A DNA stretch of 54,890 nt from Bacteroidota bacterium (GCA_009908855.1 JAAAOM010000041.1:1-54890); one strand, 5' to 3'. Positions 8,904 to 16,978 are shown, counted from the stretch's first letter. The notes: a model not told the origin generated them from the letters alone. Program-made: numbers and translations.

Positions 8904-9278
8904 TTATTCACCGGTATAATTGGCCCAGGCAACATGAGATTCACCCAGTGTAACAGCAATTTTTCCGGAGAATGTATGTTTAACATGGGCTTTTAGTTGA
9001 TCGTGTATGTATTTGGCCAGAAACTCAGTGGTTGTGAGTTCATTCTTTAATTCCGGATGATTATCGAGGTTTTGATAATTCAACGGATTCAACACATCCT
9101 TAAGTGCCTGATGGGCATACCCAATATCAATTACGATATTATTCTCGTCCAGATTGGGTGATGAAAAAGTAACATCCACCACGTAGGTAGCCCCGTGCAT
9201 GTTTTGAGCCGGTCCGAAAACCGGACGATTGAGTGAATGGGCAATTAAAATATGATCGCGTATGCGGATTGAATACAT
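8904..9278 (-). CDS. 6-pyruvoyl-tetrahydropterin synthase (PTPS/QueD)-like protein with a non-canonical active site
   Basis: The 124-residue protein has the PTPS fold: AHSL with zinc-ligand His14, HGATYVVDVTF at residue 28, IVIDIGY (Asp51), LNYQNLDNHPEL, TTTEFLA and the purine-binding Glu in VTLGESHVAWANY (Glu113). Canonical PTPS/QueD has C-x3-HGH; here the catalytic Cys position is Ala24 and the HGH is HGA, so one of three zinc His is gone; the His of LDH is Asn. From memory, a subfamily with FGPAQ followed by HGAT occurs in other phyla beside dehydrogenase and RibD-like genes, so this looks conserved rather than decayed. It probably recognises a pterin or pyrimidine but does not do classical QueD chemistry. 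Confidence 0.83.
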   Translation of the reverse strand: MYSIRIRDHILIAHSLNRPVFGPAQNMHGATYVVDVTFSSPNLDENNIVIDIGYAHQALKDVLNPLNYQNLDNHPELKNELTTTEFLAKYIHDQLKAHVKHTFSGKIAVTLGESHVAWANYTGE

Positions 9279-9296
9279 AACAAATGGTTTATAACA

Positions 9297-10262
9297 TTAA
9301 TATTGTATAACAACTCCGGGCTCAGGTATTTTGTTCTGTCTCAAATCATTAAAAAAACCCGGTACATCATTAAAGTGAATATATTTTGTAATGAGTTTAT
9401 CGTATATATGCTGTTTTAACAATTTAAATACAAGTTCCTTACGGCGTTTAACATCCCATTGTGCCTGTTTATGTAACGGAATTCGGGAGACCTGGGAAGA
9501 AATAATGCGTTTTCTGCCGTAATGAAATGTACCGCCCAGATTGATCTGTACGGGTTTCTGACCATACCAGCTCATCTCCACAATGGTTCCGTTGGCGGAA
9601 GTATAGTTTATACATGTTTGTAATCCTTCTTCCGAAGCTGAGCAGTTAAAAGCGATATCTACATGATCAGGCAGTTTGTTTTGCGTTGTAATAACATCTA
9701 ATCCAAGAGACGCTGCGAATTGCTTTCGTTGCTGATTCACTTCATGTACAAATAGTTCCAATTCAGGATAGTTTTTTAAAGTAATTGCCAAAAGTGCACC
9801 TATCATTCCGAATCCGGAAATAAGCACTCTATCGCCCATTGCAACACCGCCATCCCATACCGCATTTAGTACTGTTTCCATATTGCTTGCCAATACTGCC
9901 CTTTCAGGTGGTATGGCGGAAGGTATTTCAAATACATCCTGCTGATTTACAATGGTATAATCAGCATGCGGATGCAATACATGTACCATTTTACCTGTTA
10001 ATGCCTCGTTACCGTCTATGATGGTACCGACCAAAGAATAACCATACATACAGGGAAACGTAAATTCACCCTGCATATAGGGCACTTTCATATCATGATG
10101 TAATTCCTTTGGTATCAATCCCTGCGCAACCAGTTTTTCAGTTCCCTGGCTAATCAATGAATATTGAGACTTAAGCAGTAATTGTCCGGTAGTGAGTTCC
10201 TTTTCACTTGATTGGATGATGGTTTCCGATTTTGATCTATGCCAAAGTTCATTTATCTTCAT
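9297..10262 (-). CDS. MDR-family (zinc-alcohol-dehydrogenase-like) NAD(P)-dependent oxidoreductase
   Basis: The 321-residue protein has the medium-chain dehydrogenase architecture: a GroES-like half with SQGTEKLVAQG and FPCMYGYSLVGTI, then the nucleotide-binding half with the GFGMIGAL motif near residue 150. The segment VHVLHPHADYTIV and the short length resemble the BchC-like branch annotated as zinc-binding alcohol dehydrogenase. The usual catalytic C-x-H-E zinc set is not evident, so the metal requirement is uncertain. It is one base downstream of the RibD-like gene and 18 bases upstream of the PTPS-like gene, which points to an oxidation or reduction step on the same small molecule. Confidence 0.82.
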   Translation of the reverse strand: MKINELWHRSKSETIIQSSEKELTTGQLLLKSQYSLISQGTEKLVAQGLIPKELHHDMKVPYMQGEFTFPCMYGYSLVGTIIDGNEALTGKMVHVLHPHADYTIVNQQDVFEIPSAIPPERAVLASNMETVLNAVWDGGVAMGDRVLISGFGMIGALLAITLKNYPELELFVHEVNQQRKQFAASLGLDVITTQNKLPDHVDIAFNCSASEEGLQTCINYTSANGTIVEMSWYGQKPVQINLGGTFHYGRKRIISSQVSRIPLHKQAQWDVKRRKELVFKLLKQHIYDKLITKYIHFNDVPGFFNDLRQNKIPEPGVVIQY

Positions 10263-10263
10263 T

Positions 10264-11229
10264 TTACGAAATATTCAATCGTCCTGCGAACATAATACCT
10301 GTACCCATATTAAAAAATCGATGATGGGTAAACCGGATAGCTTCATCAATACCACCAATAGCGGGTAATGTGAAATTCGCAATTCCCGATCCCATGATTG
10401 ATGGTGCCAGGTAAAGTTGAATCTCGTTAAGGGCATGGTTCAATAAAAACTGCGAGGTGGTGTAGGCACCGCCTTCAATATAAACTGAGTATATATTCAG
10501 GGCGTATAGTTGTTTTAATATTTCATCGGGATGGATAAAACCGTTTTTATTTTCACATATAACAACATCCAGTCCCTTTTTATCAATTCCGTTATGGGTT
10601 GTAAAAAAAACTGTTTTATCCTGTGATGAGAGGACGGATTCAAATGGATAATCGGAATTGCCAACCACAATTTTTATCGGGTTGTTACCATCCACATGGC
10701 GAACCGTTAATTTGGGATGATCGCGCTGCAGGGTATTACCCCCTATTAAAATGGCATCGCACAATGCGCGCATGCGATGCGCATGTACCAGGTTTTCATC
10801 GCCACCAATCCATTTCGATTCACCTGTGTAAGTTGCAATTTTACCATCAAGGGACTGCGCAAAATGCGAAATAGCATAGGTCGACTGTTGTTTTTTTGCC
10901 CACCAGGAAATGAGACTATATGGAAGGTAGTTTGTTAGTAAACTCATCGAATCGTCATCAAGAAATCCGTTATAGGTATGCTGAATAATACATAATTCAT
11001 TGATTACCACGAGTACATAATTACCTTTTAAACCATTCATATCGCTTTTGGAGACGATAATGCGATCATTATGTGAATGAAGCAAGTTTAAACTATCGGC
11101 CTCAATATTACCAGATTCATCGTGATAAGGTACGCACAGAAATTCAAAATCTTTTATTCCTGACGAGAACTCTTTTATTTGCAATAGCACATTCCAGGTT
11201 GAAATGCATTTCTGAGTTAATGTTTCCAT
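10264..11229 (-). CDS. RibD C-terminal / dihydrofolate reductase-like reductase (first gene of the operon)
   Basis: Residues about 117-321 form a RibD C-terminal (DHFR-like) domain: HFAQSLDGKIAT, W-I-G-G, HRMRALCDAILIGGNTL, RDHPKLTVR, IKIVVG and the glycine-rich VYIEGGAYTTSQFL near the C-terminus. RibD-type reductases use NADPH to open and reduce the ribose of a diaminopyrimidine nucleotide in riboflavin synthesis. There is no deaminase domain; the first 115 residues are an unfamiliar extension instead. Genes of a normal riboflavin operon are absent, and the partners are a PTPS-like protein, an MDR dehydrogenase and a glycosyltransferase. I therefore read it as a reductase of a separate, riboflavin- or pterin-like pathway, not as housekeeping ribD. 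Confidence 0.83.
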   Translation of the reverse strand: METLTQKCISTWNVLLQIKEFSSGIKDFEFLCVPYHDESGNIEADSLNLLHSHNDRIIVSKSDMNGLKGNYVLVVINELCIIQHTYNGFLDDDSMSLLTNYLPYSLISWWAKKQQSTYAISHFAQSLDGKIATYTGESKWIGGDENLVHAHRMRALCDAILIGGNTLQRDHPKLTVRHVDGNNPIKIVVGNSDYPFESVLSSQDKTVFFTTHNGIDKKGLDVVICENKNGFIHPDEILKQLYALNIYSVYIEGGAYTTSQFLLNHALNEIQLYLAPSIMGSGIANFTLPAIGGIDEAIRFTHHRFFNMGTGIMFAGRLNIS

Positions 11230-11555
11230 GTTTGTTGGGGCTTAGGATACTAATATATGAATTCCGGATAGCTTAAAATAGAATTAACATATATTTAAGA
11301 CAACTTGTTCAATCCGGGCAAATAAAATTGTCCTTACCCATCATTCGCATTAACACACCAATTTCTTCAATTCCGGTAAAATGCTTTTATATAGTGGGAG
11401 CAATATAATTAAATACTTACCAATGAATTGCTTAACCATAGATAAGAATATCTCCGGGTGATGCTTCTGGTTGTTTTAACTTTCAGCACCCGTGAAAAAA
11501 AACACCCGATGCATTAATTGTATCGGGTGTTTTTAAATTGCTCAAAATTAATATT
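11230..11555. other. Intergenic region with the upstream region of the seven-gene operon
   Basis: The stretch holds the putative promoter region of the minus-strand operon beginning at 11229 and, at its right end, the terminator of hflC. I see no ORF and no clear TAnnTTTG box for the operon. Confidence 0.5.
11493..11534 (-). terminator. Rho-independent terminator downstream of hflKC
   Basis: A 10-bp perfect stem (AACACCCGAT at 11501-11510 with ATCGGGTGTT at 11522-11531) closes an 11-base loop. On the minus strand it is followed by a run of eight T, fitting termination after hflC, whose stop is 22 bases upstream. It has T residues on the plus side too, so it could act in both directions. Confidence 0.85.
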
Positions 11556-12500
11556 TTACTGCATGTTCTTAAGGTATCTGTATAAGTCACTTTCGGTTGA
11601 TAAAATGACAGATGTAGTAGTGTCAAATGTCCTTCTGAAGGTTTCCATGGATTTCATGAAACCATAAAGCTGTCTGGCATTGGATGTTTTATCATAAGCT
11701 GAAGCATAAATTGAAGCAGCCTTTGCATCTGCCTCACCTTTAATTTCTTCGGCTGTTCGAAATGCTTCAGACTGAATGGTTTTAAGATCACGTTCTTTTT
11801 CACCATTAATGCGCGATGCCTCTCCCTGTCCTTCAGAACGGAATTTATCAGCAATGCGGTGTCTTTCACTTCTCATTCGCTCATACACCTGTTCGCGTAC
11901 ATCTTCTACATAATTGATACGCTTGAAACGCACATCCAACACTTCAATACCAAGTTTTGAAGCCTGCTCATTCGACGCTTTCAATATCATTTGCTGAATC
12001 TTTTCACGTCCCACTTCAATGTGAACCAATGAGTCATCAATCAATTCACTGATCTCTCCTTCACTGATGGGTTGTCGGTTACTGTTTCTAACAGCTTCTT
12101 CAAGATTATGATTGGCAATGAAATCGCGTGTTTCACCATCAATAATATCATCAAGTCGTGACTGTGCCCCGCGTTCATTTCTTAATCGCTTGAAAAATTG
12201 TAACGGGTCGGTAATTTGCCAACGTGCATAAGTATCTACAAATATGAATTTTTTATCTTTTGTAGGAACCTGGTTCGGATCACCATCCCATTCAAGGAAG
12301 CGTTTCTCGAAATAATTGGTTTTATGTATAAATGGTTTCTTAAACTTTAGACCCGGTGTTGATTTAGCATCCCCTATGGGCTTACCAAACTGGGTAATAA
12401 CTACTTGTTCGTATTCTTTTACCACATAAGCACTTTGAGCCAGCACTATAATGGCAACAATTAATATGATAGCTATAACTATTATTCTATTCGTTTTCAT
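11556..12500 (-). CDS. hflC: HflC, SPFH-family modulator of FtsH
   Basis: The 314-residue protein has one N-terminal membrane anchor (about residues 5-25), then a band-7/SPFH domain starting VVKEYEQVVITQFGKP, the segment VDTYARWQITDPLQFF, and a long coiled-coil rich in Ala/Glu/Arg (EGQGEASRINGEKERD). These are standard HflC features. With HflK it forms a large membrane cage that encloses and restrains the FtsH protease. Its partner hflK lies immediately upstream, separated by 9 bases, and the gene is followed by a strong terminator, so hflKC is a two-gene operon. Confidence 0.92.
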   Translation of the reverse strand: MKTNRIIVIAIILIVAIIVLAQSAYVVKEYEQVVITQFGKPIGDAKSTPGLKFKKPFIHKTNYFEKRFLEWDGDPNQVPTKDKKFIFVDTYARWQITDPLQFFKRLRNERGAQSRLDDIIDGETRDFIANHNLEEAVRNSNRQPISEGEISELIDDSLVHIEVGREKIQQMILKASNEQASKLGIEVLDVRFKRINYVEDVREQVYERMRSERHRIADKFRSEGQGEASRINGEKERDLKTIQSEAFRTAEEIKGEADAKAASIYASAYDKTSNARQLYGFMKSMETFRRTFDTTTSVILSTESDLYRYLKNMQ

Positions 12501-12509
12501 AATGGCTGG

Positions 12510-13484
12510 TTACTTTTTTTGCATTTGCATTTGTAATAAAGGAAGGACATTATTTCCTTCTTCGTCTGTAATAATTTTATTACCCAGTTGCGGTAGTACT
12601 TCCTGTAATGTCTCCAGGTATATACGACGTTTGGTAACTTCGGGGGCTTTGATGTACTCCCGGTACAAATCGTTAAAACGAGAAACCTCACCCTCGGCTC
12701 GGTTCACACGCTCCGTGGCATAACCTTCAGCTTTTTGAATGGTTTCTTCCGCTTGTCCGCGTGCACGTGGTATTACCTTGTTGTACTCTGACTTGGCCTG
12801 ATTGATTAATGTCTCCCTTTCCTGTTGTGCTTCATTAACCGCATTAAAAGCGGCTTTAACCGGTTCAGGCGGATTTACATCCTGTAATACAACCTGTTCA
12901 ATTCGTGCACCCAATTGGTACTCCCGGGCCATTTCCTGAGTTAATTCTTCCATTTTGCTTGCAATTTCCGAACGACCGACTGTAATTACTTCGTTTACGG
13001 TACGATCACCAACTATCTGACGCATGGCCGACTCCGAAATATCTCGCAAGGTGTTTTCAGGGTTTCTAACCTTAAATAAAAAATTATAAGGATCATCAAT
13101 CCGGTATTGTACTACCCATTCCACATCGGCTAAATTCAAATCACCGGTAAGCATAAGGGATTCATCCGTGGCACCTCTGCGTGTGTATTGCGTACGCACG
13201 CCCGGATCAGTGGTACGAAAACCAAATTCCAGTTTTTGTTGGCGCTCAACGGGTACTTTATATACCTTATCTACAAAAGGTAATTTGGCGTTTAAGCCGG
13301 GATCAACAGACCGGATAAATTTCCCGAATCGGGTTATAACTGCTATTTCCTCGGTATCAACCTGGAAAAAAGTACCAAACCCCAATATAATCAGCACCAG
13401 AATGGTGATAAGCGACCTGCCGTTTTTAAACAGATCCTGTAAAATGGGTGGTAAATTCTGTGAATTGTATTGGTTATTTGCCAT
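12510..13484 (-). CDS. hflK: HflK, SPFH-family modulator of FtsH
   Basis: The 324-residue protein has a short Asn/Gln-rich cytoplasmic N-terminus, a single membrane segment (SLITILVLIILGFGTFF), the SPFH start TEEIAVITRFGKF, the HflK-typical DPGLNAKLPFVDKVYKV, the TGDLNLADVEWVVQYRI strand and a coiled coil with NEAQQERETLINQAK and a C-terminus ending in a Gln/Met run (LLQMQMQKK). It lacks the long Gly-rich N-terminal region of the gamma-proteobacterial protein, as is common in this phylum. It works with the HflC encoded 9 bases downstream. Confidence 0.92.
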   Translation of the reverse strand: MANNQYNSQNLPPILQDLFKNGRSLITILVLIILGFGTFFQVDTEEIAVITRFGKFIRSVDPGLNAKLPFVDKVYKVPVERQQKLEFGFRTTDPGVRTQYTRRGATDESLMLTGDLNLADVEWVVQYRIDDPYNFLFKVRNPENTLRDISESAMRQIVGDRTVNEVITVGRSEIASKMEELTQEMAREYQLGARIEQVVLQDVNPPEPVKAAFNAVNEAQQERETLINQAKSEYNKVIPRARGQAEETIQKAEGYATERVNRAEGEVSRFNDLYREYIKAPEVTKRRIYLETLQEVLPQLGNKIITDEEGNNVLPLLQMQMQKK

Positions 13485-13569
13485 ACATAAATGTTTTTAG
13501 TGTTTATATTTTTTGATTGGAAAGATTACAATTGATTCATTTTTACTTTTTAACCTGATTGTAATTTTA

Positions 13570-13577
13570 CAAATGTA
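13570..13577 (-). promoter_or_regulatory. hflK: Possible -7 box (TACATTTG) of the hflKC operon
   Basis: On the minus strand the sequence TACATTTG fits the Bacteroidota -7 consensus TAnnTTTG and lies about 85 bases before the hflK start. No good -33 TTTG is found at the expected spacing, so the call is tentative. Confidence 0.4.
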
Positions 13578-13657
13578 CAATAATGTGTCAGCTAACCTAA
13601 GAATACGGATTATTTTTAACGTATCCATCATTCGCCGGAAATACTATTTGCTCCTTC

Positions 13658-14200
13658 TTATTTCAAAGACATGTTGATTTCCTGATCCAGCAGCTTTTCA
13701 ATGGGTAGCGAGAAAGTAATTTGTTTTCCAATATTTACCGCTTCATTTATGGTAAACTGCCTGTATTTTATTAAATAAGCCATGATAAAATGCGTTACCC
13801 TGCCCGCTCTGGCACAGTGAATCATTATTTTTCCATCCGTATTATTAATATGTTCTGCGAATGTATCCAGTTTTTCAGAAGTGAAACCGCCAACCGGAAT
13901 GGACACATATTTCATACCCAGTGATTGAATGACAGAATCTTCATCAAAAGCATACCGGGTATAATCCTCAATTTCTTTTTCGGAACGAAGATTAATAACC
14001 ATTTCCACATTTTGATCATGAAACCAATTGATATCCGCCAGGTTTGGCTGCCCACCCAAATACCAGGAATTCAACTGATAAAATCCGGAAGAACTTTCTA
14101 ATTTTATGACCGTATCGGTAGGTTGCGGCTCAACAGAATAACCTGTAAGGGAAACAAGAACCATTAAAAAACTAAAAAGCATTGCATGTTTTGTATTCAT
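13658..14200 (-). CDS. Exported DUF442-type / dual-specificity phosphatase-like protein
   Basis: The 180-residue protein begins with a signal peptide (MNTKHAMLFSFLMVLVSLTG). The mature part has the DUF442-type phosphatase layout: WYLGGQPNLADINWF, MVINLRSEKEIEDY, YVSIPVGG and the phosphate loop KIMIHCARAGRVTH, in which Cys and Arg are separated by four residues as in DUF442 proteins rather than five as in classical tyrosine phosphatases. It should be a periplasmic or envelope phosphatase-like enzyme; the substrate is unknown. It stands alone between hflK and the small holin-like gene. Confidence 0.8.
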   Translation of the reverse strand: MNTKHAMLFSFLMVLVSLTGYSVEPQPTDTVIKLESSSGFYQLNSWYLGGQPNLADINWFHDQNVEMVINLRSEKEIEDYTRYAFDEDSVIQSLGMKYVSIPVGGFTSEKLDTFAEHINNTDGKIMIHCARAGRVTHFIMAYLIKYRQFTINEAVNIGKQITFSLPIEKLLDQEINMSLK

Positions 14201-14291
14201 AATAATTACATATTTGTTTATGGACCAAATGTATCCTGAAACAGGAACAAATCAGGCCAAATATTCCCAAATAATGTTAAGGAAAACTAAT

Positions 14292-14627
14292 TTATTTGGC
14301 ACCCTGGAATATCCAATTCACGATCATGATTACGAAACTAAACAGCATGGCTGACCAAAACCCATCTACGCTGAAATTATCGAGCATATTACCGGCAATT
14401 AGTATTACCAGGGCATTTATTACAAAAAGAAACAATCCGAATGTAAGAATGGTAACCGGAATGGTTAATATAACCAAAAGTGGTTTTAACAGGGCATTCA
14501 GTAAACTAATAACCAATGTAACCCCAATAAGCGGAATAATACCGTTTCGGATATGTATTCCAGGTATAAAATATGCTCCTGCTGCTACTGCAAGGCAATT
14601 GATAAGAAATTTTGTTAATATACTCAT
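14292..14627 (-). CDS. YvlD-like / phage holin family IV small membrane protein
   Basis: The 111-residue protein is almost entirely hydrophobic, with four membrane segments (residues about 5-21, 28-48, 53-75 and 88-108). The short sequences GIHIRNGIIPLIGVTL and SLLNALLKPLLVILTIPVTI are typical of the YvlD/phage_holin_4_2 family. Despite the family name, members are chromosomal membrane proteins of unknown role, not lysis proteins. There is no phage gene nearby. It is transcribed alone. Confidence 0.85.
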   Translation of the reverse strand: MSILTKFLINCLAVAAGAYFIPGIHIRNGIIPLIGVTLVISLLNALLKPLLVILTIPVTILTFGLFLFVINALVILIAGNMLDNFSVDGFWSAMLFSFVIMIVNWIFQGAK

Positions 14628-14816
14628 GATTTATGCCGATTTTGAATGATGAAAATACAAATTTCTAATATAAAAATGGAATGGTGCATATCCATCATGC
14701 ATAAAATAAATATTATACCCATATTACAGTAAGACAATTGCATTGCATATAATTTTTTATATTTTCACTTTTTAATTAACCGGGCTATACGCAATTAGAC
14801 TCAAAAACTTATTGGT

Positions 14817-15194
14817 ATGGAATTAAAACAAAACAATGTATTCGGCATGGCGCTCGAAAGCTGCTGCACCGAACCATTAACCGGATTCTTTCGGGATGGT
14901 AAATGCCATACAGGACCTGAAGATATTGGCAGACATACCGTTTGTGCCATTATGACCGATGAATTCCTGGAGTTTTCCAAATCCCGGGGTAATGATTTAT
15001 CCACACCTCGTGCCGATTGGGGATTTAAAGGTTTATTGCCGGGTGATAAATGGTGTTTGTGTGCCTCGCGCTGGAAGGAGGCATATAATGCCGGCAAAGC
15101 ACCGCAAATTATTCTCGAAGCTACCAATGAACAGGTGCTGGACCAAATCTCAATGGATATCTTACTGGAGCATGCTTTTAAAAAAAATAAATAG
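14817..15194 (+). CDS. DUF2237 family protein
   Basis: The 125-residue protein matches DUF2237 almost end to end: NVFGMALESCCTEPLTGF, RDGKCHTGPEDIGRHTVC, MTDEFLEFSKSRGNDLST, GDKWCLCASRWKEAY and the tail LEATNEQVLD. Conserved Cys and His residues suggest metal binding, but no function is established for the family. It is convergent with thiol peroxidase; an old palindromic repeat carrying an insertion sequence now separates the two genes. Confidence 0.88.
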   Translation: MELKQNNVFGMALESCCTEPLTGFFRDGKCHTGPEDIGRHTVCAIMTDEFLEFSKSRGNDLSTPRADWGFKGLLPGDKWCLCASRWKEAYNAGKAPQIILEATNEQVLDQISMDILLEHAFKKNK

Positions 15195-15222
15195 CAGATG
15201 AAAGATTAATAAATAAAAATGA

Positions 15223-15298
15223 ATATCGGATTATTATCCTAAGTATTAAAAAACTAAAAATGAACACCACAAATTCCCCTCTTCAGAGGGGTTTAGGG
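15223..15298. repeat. Left arm of a palindromic intergenic repeat split by an insertion sequence
   Basis: This segment runs from ATATCGGAT (15223-15231) through AAAAACTAAAAATGAAC (15249-15265) to a GC-rich hairpin CCCCTC-ttca-GAGGGG (15276-15291). The first two blocks reappear in inverted order on the other side of the IS element (16937-16972). Before the insertion the two arms made one palindromic unit of roughly 140 bases in the convergent gap between the DUF2237 and tpx genes. It may serve as a two-way terminator, and it resembles the GC-cored intergenic repeats seen in other members of the phylum. Confidence 0.7.
15289..15298. repeat. Target-site duplication of the IS4-family element (left copy)
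   Basis: GGGTTTAGGG borders the left terminal repeat; an identical copy is at 16907-16916. One more G is shared on each side, so the duplication is 10-11 bases, the size expected for IS4-type transposition. Confidence 0.8.
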
Positions 15299-15316
15299 CA
15301 TTGCTGTAAACATAAG
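15299..15316. repeat. Left terminal inverted repeat of the IS4-family element
   Basis: CATTGCTGTAAACATAAG pairs in inverted orientation with 16889-16906 at 17 of 18 positions. Confidence 0.85.
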
Positions 15317-15494
15317 TACATAAGTAATTGATAATCATTAAAATACTGGTGGTATATAATAGAGAGCTTACGCTCCCTATTTTTGGTTGGAAACGCCCTC
15401 ATACCTTTAATTTTTTTAAGCCAACATGCTGTTGGCTCGACGTTTTTACTGCTTTTAAATTACTATTTATTAAACACATATGGTAGTTTTTGTT

Positions 15495-16646
15495 TTAAAT
15501 GTTTTCAACATTTTGCCAATTAATCCTATTGTTTCGATCCTGATGTAATAAGTGTTTATAAGAAATTCTTTCCAATACTTTGAAAACATTTGATATACCA
15601 TCTCCATCTGCTCTAAATATCTGTTTTAACTTCTCCTTCATTTGATTTAGGGTTTTAAAAAGTTTCAATATGCTAATTCTCTGCCGTATTTCACTATAGA
15701 TTATTATATCAAACATTTGATATATTTTCCAATTTAGCATTACCCACACCATTTTTGCATATAATAAAAACTCATACCGGTGAATGTTCATTTTCTTTAT
15801 TTTATGGAACTGGCTGTTTTGTTTCCATGCTTTGAAAACTAACTCAATTTGCCACCTGATTCCATAAATTCGCCTTAACTCCCAGACAGATAACTGTTTC
15901 GACGAACAGTTGGTAAGGAAAAGGTTTAATCCAAAGCGGGCTTTCTTTTCATTAGATAACTTTTTTCCTTTCTTATGAGCTTGTTTATTGGCTTTCCTTA
16001 ATCGTTCTTGTTTTATTTTATCTGGCACAATCTCAATAACTAAGCGGGTAGGGTATTTTTGTTCTCCTAATAAAACACTTTTTTCAGTTATATAAATCTG
16101 GTTTTTCCTCATATCTTCCTCAATCGCTGTAAAGTCCAATAGCACGTTTGTTTCTGCATCGTACACTGAAAGATTTGGGTTTATTCGAGATATAAACCAT
16201 GCTTGGCGTTGTTGTATGCTTTTTAATATATCCACTGAATAATACCCCATATCTCGTAAGATCAAATCGTCTTTCCGTATATTATTGAGCGTCTCTTTGG
16301 CGTTATGGATATCCTGATGATTAAATGCTGAGCTGTCAAGCTCCAGGACTTCCAGGTTTTTTAAATCATACTCAAATTGTATCCTTACCGAGGCTTTAGA
16401 GCCAGACCCTCCGCTGCCCGGATATTGATCCTTTAGGTTGTCCGGTAATTGATTTGATGTAGAGTCTTTTATCAAAATCCTCTTGAACTCAGAATGGGTG
16501 AAAATAGCTTGGCTATTACAAAGATTTGTCTTGAGCAGTTGCTCTAACAATAATTTGACAAAACTTGTAGCCTGTTTGGTAAATTTTTTTGCTATAGCCT
16601 GTCTTGTAAGACTTACCCCATAATGCACCTGATGATAAACTGCCAT
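15495..16646 (-). CDS. IS4-family DDE transposase (annotated from its only internal ATG; N-terminus likely longer)
   Basis: The 383-residue reading has the IS4 catalytic triad: Asp in ILIKDSTSNQLP, Asp in LILRDMGYYS, and Glu in the family signature Y-x2-R-x3-E-x6-K (IYGIRWQIELVFKAWK). Upstream of the ATG at 16646 the frame stays open for about 57 more codons that read like an ordinary transposase N-terminus (LFAQESIKKLTKESSF, AVSLLESVLFADSD). That extension has no ATG; at its natural beginning stands ATA (16815-16817) preceded by AAGG. Either the element uses a rare start or the start codon has mutated, which would leave a truncated protein. Confidence 0.9.
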   Translation of the reverse strand: MAVYHQVHYGVSLTRQAIAKKFTKQATSFVKLLLEQLLKTNLCNSQAIFTHSEFKRILIKDSTSNQLPDNLKDQYPGSGGSGSKASVRIQFEYDLKNLEVLELDSSAFNHQDIHNAKETLNNIRKDDLILRDMGYYSVDILKSIQQRQAWFISRINPNLSVYDAETNVLLDFTAIEEDMRKNQIYITEKSVLLGEQKYPTRLVIEIVPDKIKQERLRKANKQAHKKGKKLSNEKKARFGLNLFLTNCSSKQLSVWELRRIYGIRWQIELVFKAWKQNSQFHKIKKMNIHRYEFLLYAKMVWVMLNWKIYQMFDIIIYSEIRQRISILKLFKTLNQMKEKLKQIFRADGDGISNVFKVLERISYKHLLHQDRNNRINWQNVENI

Positions 16647-16888
16647 ATCACTTACACTGATCTTAGATGGATCTGAGTCAGCAAAAAGTACAGATTCTAA
16701 AAGGGATACCGCAGATATTTTTCGAAAACGTTGAATAAAACTGCTCTCCTTTGTTAGCTTTTTGATACTTTCTTGAGCAAATAATTTGCTAATTTCGTTG
16801 TTGAATTTTTTAAATATCCTTATACCTGGGGCAGGCTTTTAGACGTTTTACGCCTGCCTTTTTCTTGCTGAAAACCTGTTTGTTATCT

Positions 16889-16906
16889 CTTAAGTTTACA
16901 GCAATG
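16889..16906. repeat. Right terminal inverted repeat of the IS4-family element
   Basis: CTTAAGTTTACAGCAATG is the inverse of the left end with one mismatch. It lies on the transposase 5' side. Confidence 0.85.
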
Positions 16907-16916
16907 GGGTTTAGGG
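16907..16916. repeat. Target-site duplication (right copy)
   Basis: GGGTTTAGGG repeats 15289-15298 exactly. Confidence 0.8.
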
Positions 16917-16972
16917 GTGTGTTATAATAAAAACCTGTTCATTTTTTAGTTTTTGGGTACAAAATCCGATAT
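16917..16972. repeat. Right arm of the IS-split palindromic repeat
   Basis: It contains GTTCATTTTTTAGTTTTT (16937-16954) and ATCCGATAT (16964-16972), the inverse of blocks in the left arm at 15249-15265 and 15223-15231. It ends 6 bases before the tpx stop codon. Confidence 0.7.
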
Positions 16973-16978
16973 CTATAA

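Larger units (their letters stand above)
15299..16906. mobile_element. IS4-family insertion sequence, about 1.6 kb
   Basis: The element is bounded by 18-base inverted terminal repeats that differ at one base (CATTGCTGTAAACATAAG at 15299-15316; inverse of CATTGCTGTAAACTTAAG at 16889-16906) and by a 10-11 base direct repeat (GGGTTTAGGG). It encodes one DDE transposase on the minus strand. Between the left end and the transposase stop is about 180 bases of non-coding sequence with a hairpin (AGCCAAC-atgct-GTTGGCT, 15419-15437). The near-perfect ends and intact duplication indicate a recent insertion. Confidence 0.88.

Noticed and set aside
14292..14627. Phage remnant suggested by the holin family name
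   Set aside because: This family is chromosomal and there are no other phage genes in the area.
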